From NCBI GenBank assembly GCA_017857395.1, contig JAFMDF010000047.1:1-41991 (forward strand): DNA of 41,991 nucleotides, in the 5' to 3' direction. The position numbers were made by a program, and so were the translations under genes. This stretch comes from Bacteroidota bacterium. Lineage in GTDB: Bacteria; Bacteroidota; Bacteroidia; Chitinophagales; Saprospiraceae. Under the pieces are notes generated by a model. The model was given only the letters and a program-made list of their open reading frames with translations, made no database searches and was not told the origin of the DNA. The first letter of the stretch is position 1, and each line of letters opens with the position of its first letter. Below, piece by piece: positions 31,825 through 40,700 of the stretch.

Positions 31825-33132
31825 TTACTTCCCTCCATCCAATTCATCTTGCCATTTTTTCAATTCATCCCACTTGCCAGCAACAGCTAATTCCGCTTGT
31901 TTTGGCCAAGTACCAGGATTGTGAGTCGCATATCTTTTACCAGCAGCAGCCAAGATTTCTTTAATCTTTTCAGGTGTTGAATTAGAAACTTCAATTAAAG
32001 TGTCCATTCCTGCTTCTGTTAGTAAACTTGCAATTTTTGGTCCAATACCTTCCACAATCGTTAAATCATCAACGTTTGAACCATAAGTACCTGCTTGGAC
32101 AGCATCTCCTGCTTCAAAACCACCTTTCACTACTTTGATAATCGTAGCAGCTACTTTGTAAGGGTCTGCCTCAGAATTCGGTCGTCTATCTTCTAAATAA
32201 CCACTCCATCCGTTTTGCACAGAATAAAGCGGAATACGGATAGAGGCACCTCTATCAGAAACCCCATAAGAGAATTTATCAATAGCTTGTGTTTCGTGTA
32301 AACCGGTTAATCGTTGCTCATTATCTGCGCCGTAAACAGCGATACAAGCTTCAATGACATGTTGTGGAGCAAATTTATTACAAACCTCTTCGAATACCGC
32401 TTTGGAATTAGCTGTTCTCAATTGTGTATTAGAGAAATTAGCGTGCATACCAGAACCATTCCAGTCTCCTTTTACAGGTTTGCAATGCCAATTAACGACT
32501 ACATCATAAGCTTCAGCGACTCTTTCCAGTAAATACCGAGCTACCCAAATTTGGTCACCCGCCGAAGCTGCACCTTTTGCAAAAATTTGGAACTCCCATT
32601 GTCCAGCCATTACTTCCCCGTTGATGCCTTCTACATTCAAACCTGCATCTAAACAAATATCTAAATGCTCTTCTACGATTTCTCTACCAAAAGCATTCTT
32701 CGCTCCTACAGAACAATAGTAGGGACCCTGTGGTGCAGGGTATCCTTTTGCAGGGAAGCCTAATGGTTTGTTCGTCGCCTTATCCCAAAGTGTATATTCT
32801 TGCTCAAATCCAAACCAGAAATCGCCATCATCATCGTTAATCATCGCTCGACCATTTGATGGATGTGGAAAACCATCTGAACTTAATACCTGACACATGA
32901 CGATATGCGCATTCGTTCTGCCTGGGTCACCACAAATATAAACAGGGTCTAAGATACAATCGGACGAACTACCTTCTGCTTGTTGAGTAGAAGAGCCATC
33001 AAAAGACCATTGAGGACACTCGTCTAGCTTGCCAGAGAATTTTGAAGAATCTACTACTTTAGTTTTTCCTCTTAAGACTTGAGTCGGTTCATTTCCATCG
33101 AGCCATATATATTCTAACTTAATCTTTGCCAT
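31825..33132 (-). CDS. glnII: type II glutamine synthetase with C-terminal helix-hairpin-helix domain
   Basis: A 435-residue protein. Residues 1-350 are a eukaryote-like (type II) glutamine synthetase: WSFDGSSTQQAEG, FGFEQEYTLWD, VMAGQWEFQI, GDWNGSGMHANFSN, DRGASIRIPL and LEDRRPNSEADPY, covering the metal, glutamate and ATP sites. It makes glutamine from glutamate, ammonia and ATP. After residue 352 an extra 83-residue module begins (VDDLTIVEGIGPKIASLLTE, then TWPKQAELA and WDELKKWQDEL), a helix-hairpin-helix of the kind otherwise seen on nucleic-acid or ribosomal proteins in Bacteroidota. The fusion is unusual; the module could bind nucleic acid or mediate assembly. Confidence 0.92.
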   Translation of the reverse strand: MAKIKLEYIWLDGNEPTQVLRGKTKVVDSSKFSGKLDECPQWSFDGSSTQQAEGSSSDCILDPVYICGDPGRTNAHIVMCQVLSSDGFPHPSNGRAMINDDDGDFWFGFEQEYTLWDKATNKPLGFPAKGYPAPQGPYYCSVGAKNAFGREIVEEHLDICLDAGLNVEGINGEVMAGQWEFQIFAKGAASAGDQIWVARYLLERVAEAYDVVVNWHCKPVKGDWNGSGMHANFSNTQLRTANSKAVFEEVCNKFAPQHVIEACIAVYGADNEQRLTGLHETQAIDKFSYGVSDRGASIRIPLYSVQNGWSGYLEDRRPNSEADPYKVAATIIKVVKGGFEAGDAVQAGTYGSNVDDLTIVEGIGPKIASLLTEAGMDTLIEVSNSTPEKIKEILAAAGKRYATHNPGTWPKQAELAVAGKWDELKKWQDELDGGK

Positions 33133-33171
33133 GATAAATTTATTTTAAGATTTTAGGTATTATCGTTTTTT

Positions 33172-33179
33172 CAAAATTA
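33172..33179 (-). promoter_or_regulatory. candidate -7 box of glutamine synthetase
   Basis: Minus-strand TAATTTTG fits TAnnTTTG, 40 bp before the start codon. No clear -33 element. Confidence 0.35.
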
Positions 33180-33349
33180 AGGAACAAATTTAAGATTTAA
33201 ATGGCTAATATTGAGATAATTGTGTATTGGAATAATTGTTAATTGATAAAAGGTAAGAAAATTTTGATAAATATGTGTTTGGCGAATTTTTATTTAGTAT
33301 TTGCTATTTTTTTGAATTTTTATTTTAAATTTTGGATAGATAAAATGAG

Positions 33350-33386
33350 AAAAGCCTTTAATCTTCTTAGAAAATTAAAGGCTTTT
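33350..33386 (-). terminator. intrinsic terminator after tyrS
   Basis: AAAAGCCTTTAAT (33350-33362) pairs perfectly with ATTAAAGGCTTTT (33374-33386), 13 bp with an 11-nt loop and A/T runs on both sides. It lies 31 bp downstream of the tyrS stop on the minus strand. Confidence 0.8.
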
Positions 33387-33417
33387 GATATTTTATTAAC
33401 AAAGAATATGGTAAAAT

Positions 33418-34695
33418 TTAATCAGTAACTTCTATCATAAACTTATTCTTCTTCCCATTCTCCACCATAATATATTTCCCATGCAACAAGCTATCTGTCC
33501 CGATAACCGTCTCATGCGAACCAATTTTATCTTTATTCACAGCAACTGCACCGCCTTTAATGGCTCGTCTAGCATCGCCTTTAGAACCAACTATTTTCGT
33601 AACGTCTGCCATTAAATCTAGAATATTTAGACCACCTTCAAGCTGAGCTTTAGCAATTTTAAAACCAGGAATTTCACCAGCTACCGTTGCTAAAGAATTT
33701 TCGTCCAATGCCAAAAGTGTTTCTTTACTTGCCTTTTTATTAAATAGCAATTCAGATACTTTTAAAACGGCTTCATAATCCGCTTGTGAATGAACCCTTA
33801 CGGTTAATTCTTCTGCTAATAAGCGTTTCATTTCTCTTGGGTCATCTGCCAAATCCTTTTCTCTTTGCTCTATTTCTTCCCTAGATTTTAAGGTGAAATA
33901 TCTGGTGAAAGTAGGCAAATCTCTATCATCTGCATTAATCCAGAATTGGTAGAATTTATATGGCGAGGTCATTTTTGGGTCTAACCAAATATTCCCTGCT
34001 TCTGATTTACCAAATTTAGTACCATCTGCTTTCGTCAATAAAGGCGTTGTTAAAGCATGCGCTTTTCCTGCTACATTTTTACGAATAAATTCTGTGCCAG
34101 AAGTAATATTTCCCCATTGGTCAGAACCACCCATTTGCAGGATAACACCTTTGTTCTCATACAAGCATTGGAAATCGTAAGCTTGTAATAATTGGTAACT
34201 AAATTCCGTAAAAGACAAACCTGTTTCTACTCGTTTTTTGACCGATTCCTTAGAAGACATGTAGTTGACCGTCAAGGTCTTGCCCACATCTCTAAGGAAA
34301 TCCAAAACGTTCATATTTTTATAGAAATCTAAATTATTGACCATTTCCGCATTATTCGGACCCTTGTCAAAATCTAGAAATTTACTAAATTGTTCTGCTT
34401 GAAAGCTTAGATTGCTATCCAATTCCTCAAAGGATTTCAAATCTCTTTCTTTATTTTTCCCAGAAGGGTCTCCAATTCTACCCGTCGCACCACCCATCAA
34501 TACAATCGGCTTATGTCCAGACAATTGAAATAACCGAAGGAGCATAATTTGCACAAAGTTACCAATGGTCAAAGAGGGAGCAGTTGGGTCAAACCCAATA
34601 TAACCCGTTTTCATACCTTTTGATAATGCTTGTTCTACACCAGGCGTTGAATTGTGTAACATGCCTCGCCACTTTAATTCTTCTATAAAATCCAT
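33418..34695 (-). CDS. tyrS: tyrosyl-tRNA synthetase
   Basis: A 425-residue class I aminoacyl-tRNA synthetase that charges tRNA-Tyr. Evidence: YIGFDPTAPSLTIGN at the nucleotide-binding site, GGATGRIGDPSGK (68-80), the tyrosine-binding QLLQAYDF and GGSDQWGN (189-196), the K227-F-G-K-S231 loop, and a C-terminal S4-like RNA-binding domain (about 355-425, ARRAIKGGAVAVN). The HIGH motif is T43-I-G-N46 here, lacking the first histidine that assists adenylate formation in studied enzymes. The rest of the protein is intact and no other tyrS is visible, so it is probably functional. Confidence 0.96.
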   Translation of the reverse strand: MDFIEELKWRGMLHNSTPGVEQALSKGMKTGYIGFDPTAPSLTIGNFVQIMLLRLFQLSGHKPIVLMGGATGRIGDPSGKNKERDLKSFEELDSNLSFQAEQFSKFLDFDKGPNNAEMVNNLDFYKNMNVLDFLRDVGKTLTVNYMSSKESVKKRVETGLSFTEFSYQLLQAYDFQCLYENKGVILQMGGSDQWGNITSGTEFIRKNVAGKAHALTTPLLTKADGTKFGKSEAGNIWLDPKMTSPYKFYQFWINADDRDLPTFTRYFTLKSREEIEQREKDLADDPREMKRLLAEELTVRVHSQADYEAVLKVSELLFNKKASKETLLALDENSLATVAGEIPGFKIAKAQLEGGLNILDLMADVTKIVGSKGDARRAIKGGAVAVNKDKIGSHETVIGTDSLLHGKYIMVENGKKNKFMIEVTD

Positions 34696-34728
34696 TATGT
34701 TGTATTAGTTCTAAAGTATTGCTAATCA

Positions 34729-34850
34729 AGAAGTCAGAAGTCAGACCGAAAATTGAAATTTTCTGTCAGAAGTCAGACGAGAGGCGTTATCTACGTCGTA
34801 AATCTGACTTCTGACAGTTTATGTAATAAACGGTCTGACCTCTGACTTCT
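34729..34850. repeat. AGAAGTCAGA palindromic element, copy 2
   Basis: Outer arms AGAAGTCAGAAGTCAGACCG (34729-34748) and CGGTCTGACCTCTGACTTCT (34831-34850); inner CTGTCAGAAGTCAGA pairs with TCTGACTTCTGACAG. Related to the element at 26463-26607. The rest of the 338-bp gap up to tilS holds only the tilS promoter candidate. Confidence 0.7.
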
Positions 34851-34976
34851 CAATAAAAGTTGCAAATTTATCTAAGCTAAAGGGAAAAACCCCGTTTATA
34901 CCCAAATAATTAAAAGGCTAACCAAAAAAAAGATTAAAATCGTTCCATTTCTTATTTTTTCGCTCGTTTAATTTTT

Positions 34977-34984
34977 TAACTTTG
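34977..34984 (+). promoter_or_regulatory. candidate -7 box of tilS
   Basis: TAACTTTG matches TAnnTTTG about 50 bp before the tilS ATG; the upstream T-run around 34955 is a poor -33 element. Confidence 0.4.
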
Positions 34985-35033
34985 GCGCAGACAATCTTCT
35001 TTTTTTGAGAAAAACCTAATTTGTTTATTTCCA

Positions 35034-36359
35034 ATGTTAATTGCCTTCAAAAATTACATACAAGACACTCGACTTTTTTCAGCCACAGATAAAATCCTAC
35101 TTGCGGTTAGTGGTGGTGTGGATTCCATGGTAATGGCTTATCTATTTAAGGAAGCAGGCTATAATTTTGGCATTGCCCATTGTAATTTTCAACTAAGAGG
35201 AGAAGCGTCGGATGGCGATGAGAAAATGGTCAAAGAATTGGCGGAAGAGTGGGGAATACCTTATCATACTATCCAATTCGAAACGATTAAGGAAAGTGAG
35301 AAACAACATAAATCGGTCGAATTAATAGCTAGAGAACTGCGTTATAAATGGTTTAGAGAATTGCTGCAAATGCATGATTATCAATTTGTTGCAACAGCAC
35401 ACCATTTGAATGATTCTTTAGAAACACTATTGTACAATTTAGCAAAAGGAACAGGAATTAGGGGACTACATGGCATTCCAATGAAAAATGGAAAAGTCAT
35501 TCGACCCTTATCTTATGCAAGTCGAAGTGAAATAGTGGCTTATACAGCGTTAGAAAAAATCCCTTATAGAGAAGATGTATCCAATGAATCCTTGGAGCAT
35601 AATCGGAATCTCATTCGACATCAAGTTATTCCTCCTTTAAAAACGATTAATCCTTCCTTAGAACAGACTTTCGCTAAAACGTTAAAACAACTACAAGAAA
35701 CAGAAGCCCTTTTTCTTTGGGCAGTTGACGTCCATAAAAAGGAGATGGTAACGGAGGCTGAAGAAATGATAAAAATAGATATTTCCAAATTAAAGAAAGC
35801 GATAGCTAATGCTACCATTTTATATGAAATTATCAAAGATTATGGATTTAATACGGATCATGTAGACCAAATTTTTCGAGCGATTGACAATGTGGGCGCT
35901 CAGTTTTACTCCAAGATGTATCATATTTTGGTAGAAAGGAAGTCCATTTTGATTAAAAGAAAAAGGCGCTATTCGACGGTTTGGCGAAAGATAGAAATGC
36001 TACCCCAAAATGTAGATTTACCAAAAGGACAATTAATAGCGACTATTCTAAAAGAGAAACCTGCACAATTAAATCTAGGAGAATCCATTACTTTATTGGA
36101 TTTGGACAAAATAAAATTGCCTTTAATTATTCGAAATTGGCAAGATGGCGACCGCTTTCAACCTTTAGGTATGAACGGTAAAAGTAAAAAAGTCAACCAA
36201 TATCTAAGAGATAAAAAAGTATCTCTTTTTGAAAAATCTATTGTTCTGGTTATTGAATCTGCTGGAGAAATTATCTGGGTCATGGGATATCGAGCTGATG
36301 AACGATTTAAAGTGACTACCGATACAAAGCGTGTTTTGCAATTACATTTAGTAAACTGA
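35034..36359 (+). CDS. tilS: tRNA(Ile)-lysidine synthase
   Basis: TilS (441 residues) modifies C34 of the CAU anticodon of tRNA-Ile to lysidine so that it reads AUA. The PP-loop S26-G-G-V-D-S31 binds ATP, ATAHHLNDSLETLLYNL follows as the conserved second block, and the C-terminal region (about 340-430, LIIRNWQDGDRFQPLGMNG, KVNQYLRDKKV) is the TilS C-terminal domain. Length is typical. It is divergent from tyrS. A perfect 20-bp hairpin follows. Confidence 0.95.
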   Translation: MLIAFKNYIQDTRLFSATDKILLAVSGGVDSMVMAYLFKEAGYNFGIAHCNFQLRGEASDGDEKMVKELAEEWGIPYHTIQFETIKESEKQHKSVELIARELRYKWFRELLQMHDYQFVATAHHLNDSLETLLYNLAKGTGIRGLHGIPMKNGKVIRPLSYASRSEIVAYTALEKIPYREDVSNESLEHNRNLIRHQVIPPLKTINPSLEQTFAKTLKQLQETEALFLWAVDVHKKEMVTEAEEMIKIDISKLKKAIANATILYEIIKDYGFNTDHVDQIFRAIDNVGAQFYSKMYHILVERKSILIKRKRRYSTVWRKIEMLPQNVDLPKGQLIATILKEKPAQLNLGESITLLDLDKIKLPLIIRNWQDGDRFQPLGMNGKSKKVNQYLRDKKVSLFEKSIVLVIESAGEIIWVMGYRADERFKVTTDTKRVLQLHLVN

Positions 36360-36372
36360 TGGATGAATTTTA

Positions 36373-36427
36373 GTTGCGATGTTGCCGTGTTGCGATGTTA
36401 TCATAGACAACACGGCAACATCGCAAC
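36373..36427. repeat. perfect 20-bp inverted repeat after tilS
   Basis: GTTGCGATGTTGCCGTGTTG (36373-36392) and CAACACGGCAACATCGCAAC (36408-36427) are exact reverse complements with a 15-nt loop, starting 13 bp after the tilS stop. Strong GC-rich stem without a U-run: a possible Rho-type stop or repeat element. A 60-codon frame across it is not a gene. Confidence 0.7.
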
Positions 36428-36544
36428 AAGGCAACGGTTGTAATTACCAAAGACTTACTTTTAATCCTTCCCTTCTCCCACAACCTTTTTTCCACCTTCT
36501 TGTTACGTCTCTGTACTTATTATTAACCAAAAAAATAAAAAATT

Positions 36545-36721
36545 ATGTTTGGCTTATTTAAAAAAGACCCAACTAAAAAGTTGGAAAAGGAATACGAGCG
36601 TTTGATGGAGAGAGCAAGAGATGTGCAACGATCAGGAGATTTAAAAGCTTATGCGGTATTGATTGAAGAATCAGAAACCATTTTAACTAAAATAGACGCT
36701 ATTAATAATGCAGGGAAATAA
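36545..36721 (+). CDS. Lacal_2735-like small protein
   Basis: A 58-residue, highly charged helical protein beginning MFGLFKKDPTKKLEKEYERL and ending INNAGK. It resembles the Lacal_2735/DUF6435 small proteins of Bacteroidota (MFGLFKK start, KLxKxYExLxxxA). The start is well placed. Its last 14 bases overlap the first codons of the SDR gene in another frame, so the two are probably translated from one mRNA. Function unknown. Confidence 0.75.
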   Translation: MFGLFKKDPTKKLEKEYERLMERARDVQRSGDLKAYAVLIEESETILTKIDAINNAGK

Positions 36722-37412
36722 TTATGTGATAGTTGGTGGTAGTTCTGGTATTGGTTTAGCACTCGTGAAATTGATTAGTCAAGCTGGAGGTAATGTATGG
36801 GTTTATTCTAGAACTGGCGAAAGCTTGGTTGGTCTGACTAACGTGAAGCATATAACATTGGATGTGTTGACGGATGAAATATCGGCGGACACGCTACCTG
36901 AATTAATTCATGGTTTAGCCTATTGTCCTGGAAGTATCGTTTTGAAACCATTTCGTTCGCTCAAGCCAGCACAATTTCAATCGGATTTTGATATTAATGT
37001 TTTGGGGGCAGTCAAGACGATGAAAGCTTGTTTTAAGGGATTGAAAAAATCAGGTGCTGGTGGAGTCTTGCTATTTAGTACAGTAGCCGTCCAACAGGGG
37101 ATGTCTTTTCATGCTTCTATTGCTGCTGCAAAAGGTGCGATTGAGGGGCTCACTAAATCTTTAGCCGCAGAATGGGCGCCGACGATTCGAGTAAATTGCA
37201 TCGCCCCTTCTTTGACACACACTCCTTTGGCTGGAAGATTATTATCCACTCCAGAGAAAAAGGAAGCTTCTGGTGCTAGGCATCCACTAAAAAGAGTAGG
37301 GGAGGCGGCAGAAATTGCAGAAATGGGCGCTTTTTTATTATCTGAAAAAGCAGGCTGGATGACAGGGCAGATTATTGGTATGGATGGAGGAATGTCTAGC
37401 GTTAGAGTCTAG
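36708..37412 (+). CDS. SDR-family oxidoreductase-like protein
   Basis: A 234-residue Rossmann protein of the short-chain dehydrogenase/reductase family: VGGSSGIGLALVKL (nucleotide loop), LDVLTDE, and a C-terminal TGQIIGMDGG. In the catalytic triad S124 is present and K142 is present, but the YxxxK tyrosine is replaced: the segment reads F-H-A-S-I138-A-A-A-K142. Other SDRs with the FHASIAAAKGAIEG form exist, so this is a subfamily trait rather than a mutation. Substrate unknown; activity may be altered or lost. Confidence 0.85.
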   Translation: MQGNNYVIVGGSSGIGLALVKLISQAGGNVWVYSRTGESLVGLTNVKHITLDVLTDEISADTLPELIHGLAYCPGSIVLKPFRSLKPAQFQSDFDINVLGAVKTMKACFKGLKKSGAGGVLLFSTVAVQQGMSFHASIAAAKGAIEGLTKSLAAEWAPTIRVNCIAPSLTHTPLAGRLLSTPEKKEASGARHPLKRVGEAAEIAEMGAFLLSEKAGWMTGQIIGMDGGMSSVRV

Positions 37413-37492
37413 TTCAACCGTAACATAATTCTTTGAGTTGTAGGAATAGATAATTATCCCTTGTTGATAAAACCCCTTGTTGAAAAAAATAC

Positions 37493-37610
37493 GGTCGTGT
37501 ATTAAAACTGTTGATTTATGTATTTCACATAGAGGCCGCAGAGGCTAATAAAAACTAACTTATTCTCTGCGAACTTTGCGTGAATAAATCAACCACTTTA
37601 ATACACGACC
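37493..37610. repeat. nested inverted repeat downstream of the SDR gene
   Basis: 27-bp arms at 37493-37519 and 37584-37610 (core GGTCGTGTATTAAA) differ at two positions. An outer pair (CCTTGTTGATAA near 37460, TATCAACAACGG near 37636) and an inner pair (TTCACatagaggccgcagag with ctctgcgaactttgcGTGAA) nest with it. It occupies most of the 342-bp gap between the convergent SDR and glycosidase genes; no gene seen. Confidence 0.65.
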
Positions 37611-37754
37611 AAAAATACTTTATAACAGCGGATTATATCAACAACGGATTTCATCATTTTATGAGGTATGCTATAAATCTCCAAAATATTTATCCATAAA
37701 ATAGAGATTTACTAAATCTGCTAGATTCAGCAAATCAGATAATTAGCCTCCTAA

Positions 37755-40700
37755 TCAATCATTCACAGGCGTTCCAAATATCGCCACTTCTCCTACCTTA
37801 GCAGAATTTTGCAATTTTGTAAATCGTAAATATCGAACGGCTAGGTCTAAATTATTCAACTCATGCCATTTACGATACTTAACTGTAAAGTAATTTGTAA
37901 TGGTTACCCAATTGCCATTACTGTTTTGATATTCTACCCTGAACTGACCATCGCTTTCAATATCAAATAAATGAATAGCTGCTATGTTATATAGTTGCTG
38001 TAAATCAACGATGGCAATAATTGGTGGAGGACCTAAACCTGGCGTATAATCTTCCCCCCAATTACTAACAGGAATACCATGCTCTCCACATCTTGGATTA
38101 CCTAAATTAGATTCGTCAAATAAACGACGAGCATCTAAGTGTTCTGTGGCGGTTATATCATTAATCCAATCGTCCTCAATACAGATATAGCTTGGGCAAC
38201 TAGGATTGCAATTTTCATCATCATCATCGTCGTTGTCGTCATCATCATCCTTACATTGATTAGCCGTTAGTGTGGTGACACTAATCATTTGATTTGGTGA
38301 TTCCTGCCCATCAATAGCGACTGCTTTTAAACTAAAATTATAATTTGTGTTTTCTAGTAAATTATTGACTTCAAAGGCAATAGGCGTAGTTAAGGGACGA
38401 AAAGATAAATTGGTATTGCTTGGTTGGACGATTAAATTATAATAAGCTATCTCCCTATTTGCAGGAGCTGCCCAGCTTAAAATAATTTCATTACAAGCTA
38501 TTTGACTGGCTTTTAAACCTGCAACTGTATTTGGTGGATTATTATTCAAACAATTATTATTAGCTGTTTGAAAAGTAATAATGTCTAATTCAGTAGGGGA
38601 GGTGCTGGTATTTTCTGCAAATAAAAAACATTCATAAACAGTATTGGGTAATAAGTCATTGAGATTTAAAGAACTGCTAGCAGCAGGTAAATTCATTTCT
38701 ACTGAACTGTTTGTCGTCGTAACCACTAATTTTAGGTGGTTGATATTAGAATTTGTTGGTAATGTCCAATTTAAATTAGCCGCCGTACAGGTTATATTAT
38801 TAGCGATTAAATTATTTATCGTCCCTGATGGTGGGTTAACTGGAATAAAAGGACTACCATGAATGACTATTTCATTAATATTGGCATCATTATCTACTTT
38901 AGTAATTCGTAAAAAACGAGCATGGATGGTTGGATGTTCAAAAGGAATCCATTCATTAAATGTGTTCGTGAAATAATTGAAGAGTGTTTGCCAATTTCCA
39001 TTATTATCTAAATATTCTACAATAAAAATACCCGCTGAATTACCATCAAAAAGAAAGATAGTATCTAAATTATAAACTGCCTGCAAATCTAATTGAGCAA
39101 TTACTGGTGGTACTCCATCAGATGGGTCAAATTCAAATCCCCATTCATTAGACGGATTGGTATTATCTCCACAAATAGGCGCAGTTGTTTGTTCATCTAC
39201 CAAACGAGTTGGGTCATATTCATTAGGTTTGACGGGCGTTAAGTCTGTAATCCAACTTGCTTGTAAACATAATTGGGTTGGACAATCGGGCGTACAATTA
39301 GCAATACATGCGGCTGACGGAAGGGTGTTGCCTGTAATGGAAAAAGGTAAAGAGGTTTGGCCGATATTATCTATGGTGAAAATAGAAAAATTGAAGGTGT
39401 CTCCATCTGATAAATCGTTTAGCACTAATTGCTGTTCACTTCCTGTAAAAGAAAAATTCTGTTCATTATTACCATTATAAACGACTTTATAACTAGCAAT
39501 ATCTCGGTCAAAAGGCGCAACTATATCTATCGTTATACTATTACAAGAATTGGCGGTAATTATTGCTTCTTGTACTATTCCTGGCGCTAAATCTTGTGTA
39601 AAAGTGGATACTTCTCCGCATAAAAATAATTCGCCCAACTGAACCATATCATCTGCACTTGCAATAAATCTCAGATAGCGAATTGGTTGATTTGTAGGAA
39701 ATAAATTGGTGAAATATTGCCAATCATTGGTACTAATCGTTGGATATGTTCGAATAGTTGTCCATGGGCCATTGGGCGAATTGGCAGTTTGTATCTCTAA
39801 AACACCAATGCCTCCACCATCATAAAGTGCTAATACCTCCATATCATAATAAGCACCTAAATCTAAACTCAAGCGTTCTTGGGTCATGGATTGGTCTGCT
39901 GGAAAATCAAATCCCCAAAAAGTATTGGGTGCTAAATTTGGATTACAAAATGGGTCTAAATTAGTTTGTTCATCTACTAACCGAGTGGCATTTTGTAAAC
40001 TGAGAAAAGGGTCAAATATCATAGAGGCATCCAAAGGAATGATACAGGTATTTTCAACAGAAAGGGTTGAAGTTTGGAAGGTACAAATAGCTGCTGTATT
40101 TGGATTGGAAGCAGCTATTGCAACACCTTCGGGAATTAGAAATAGGGTAAGAGGTGTATTTGGCGTAAGCCCCGCTATAGTATAGGTTAATACATTAGCT
40201 GGAATTTCATCCGCTACTAAAGTCGCACTATTTAAGGAAAAATCACTAGCTATTTGATTGCCTTCCATATACCATAACTGGAATTTATCCACGCCATTTG
40301 GTGCATCCCAATTGACTTTAAGGCTTCCGCAAGTTTGATTGGTAACGGTTAAATTGGAAGTGCAACCTGTTCCAGAAACATAATTATTATCTCCGACGAT
40401 TACAAATACAGGGCTTTCACTAACGGTAATAGTAGGCGAGATTCCTGTTAAAGGAGAACTAATTCCCTTGATACTTGGTGCACCCAATTCTACTAAAGTA
40501 GCAGTTGTTGCGCCTTCTAAGGATAAATTTATATTGATAGTGCTACCATCTGAAGTAGGATTCCAAACGGCATAAATTCTTTTATTGGCATTGTTAGGGT
40601 CAAGGAAACGATAAACTCTTGGGCAACTTAAATCACTACAAGTGGATAAGTCTGCATCAAATACCATATCTGTCATGACATTTTTCATGGTATAGACATA

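Noticed and set aside
33243-33428. 61-codon plus-strand ORF between tyrS and the glutamine synthetase gene
   Set aside because: It runs through the tyrS terminator hairpin, is composed of AT-driven Phe/Leu/Lys codons and ends inside tyrS; treated as chance.
36379-36561. 60-codon ORF after tilS
   Set aside because: It lies across a perfect 20-bp inverted repeat and overlaps the start of the small charged protein gene in another frame.
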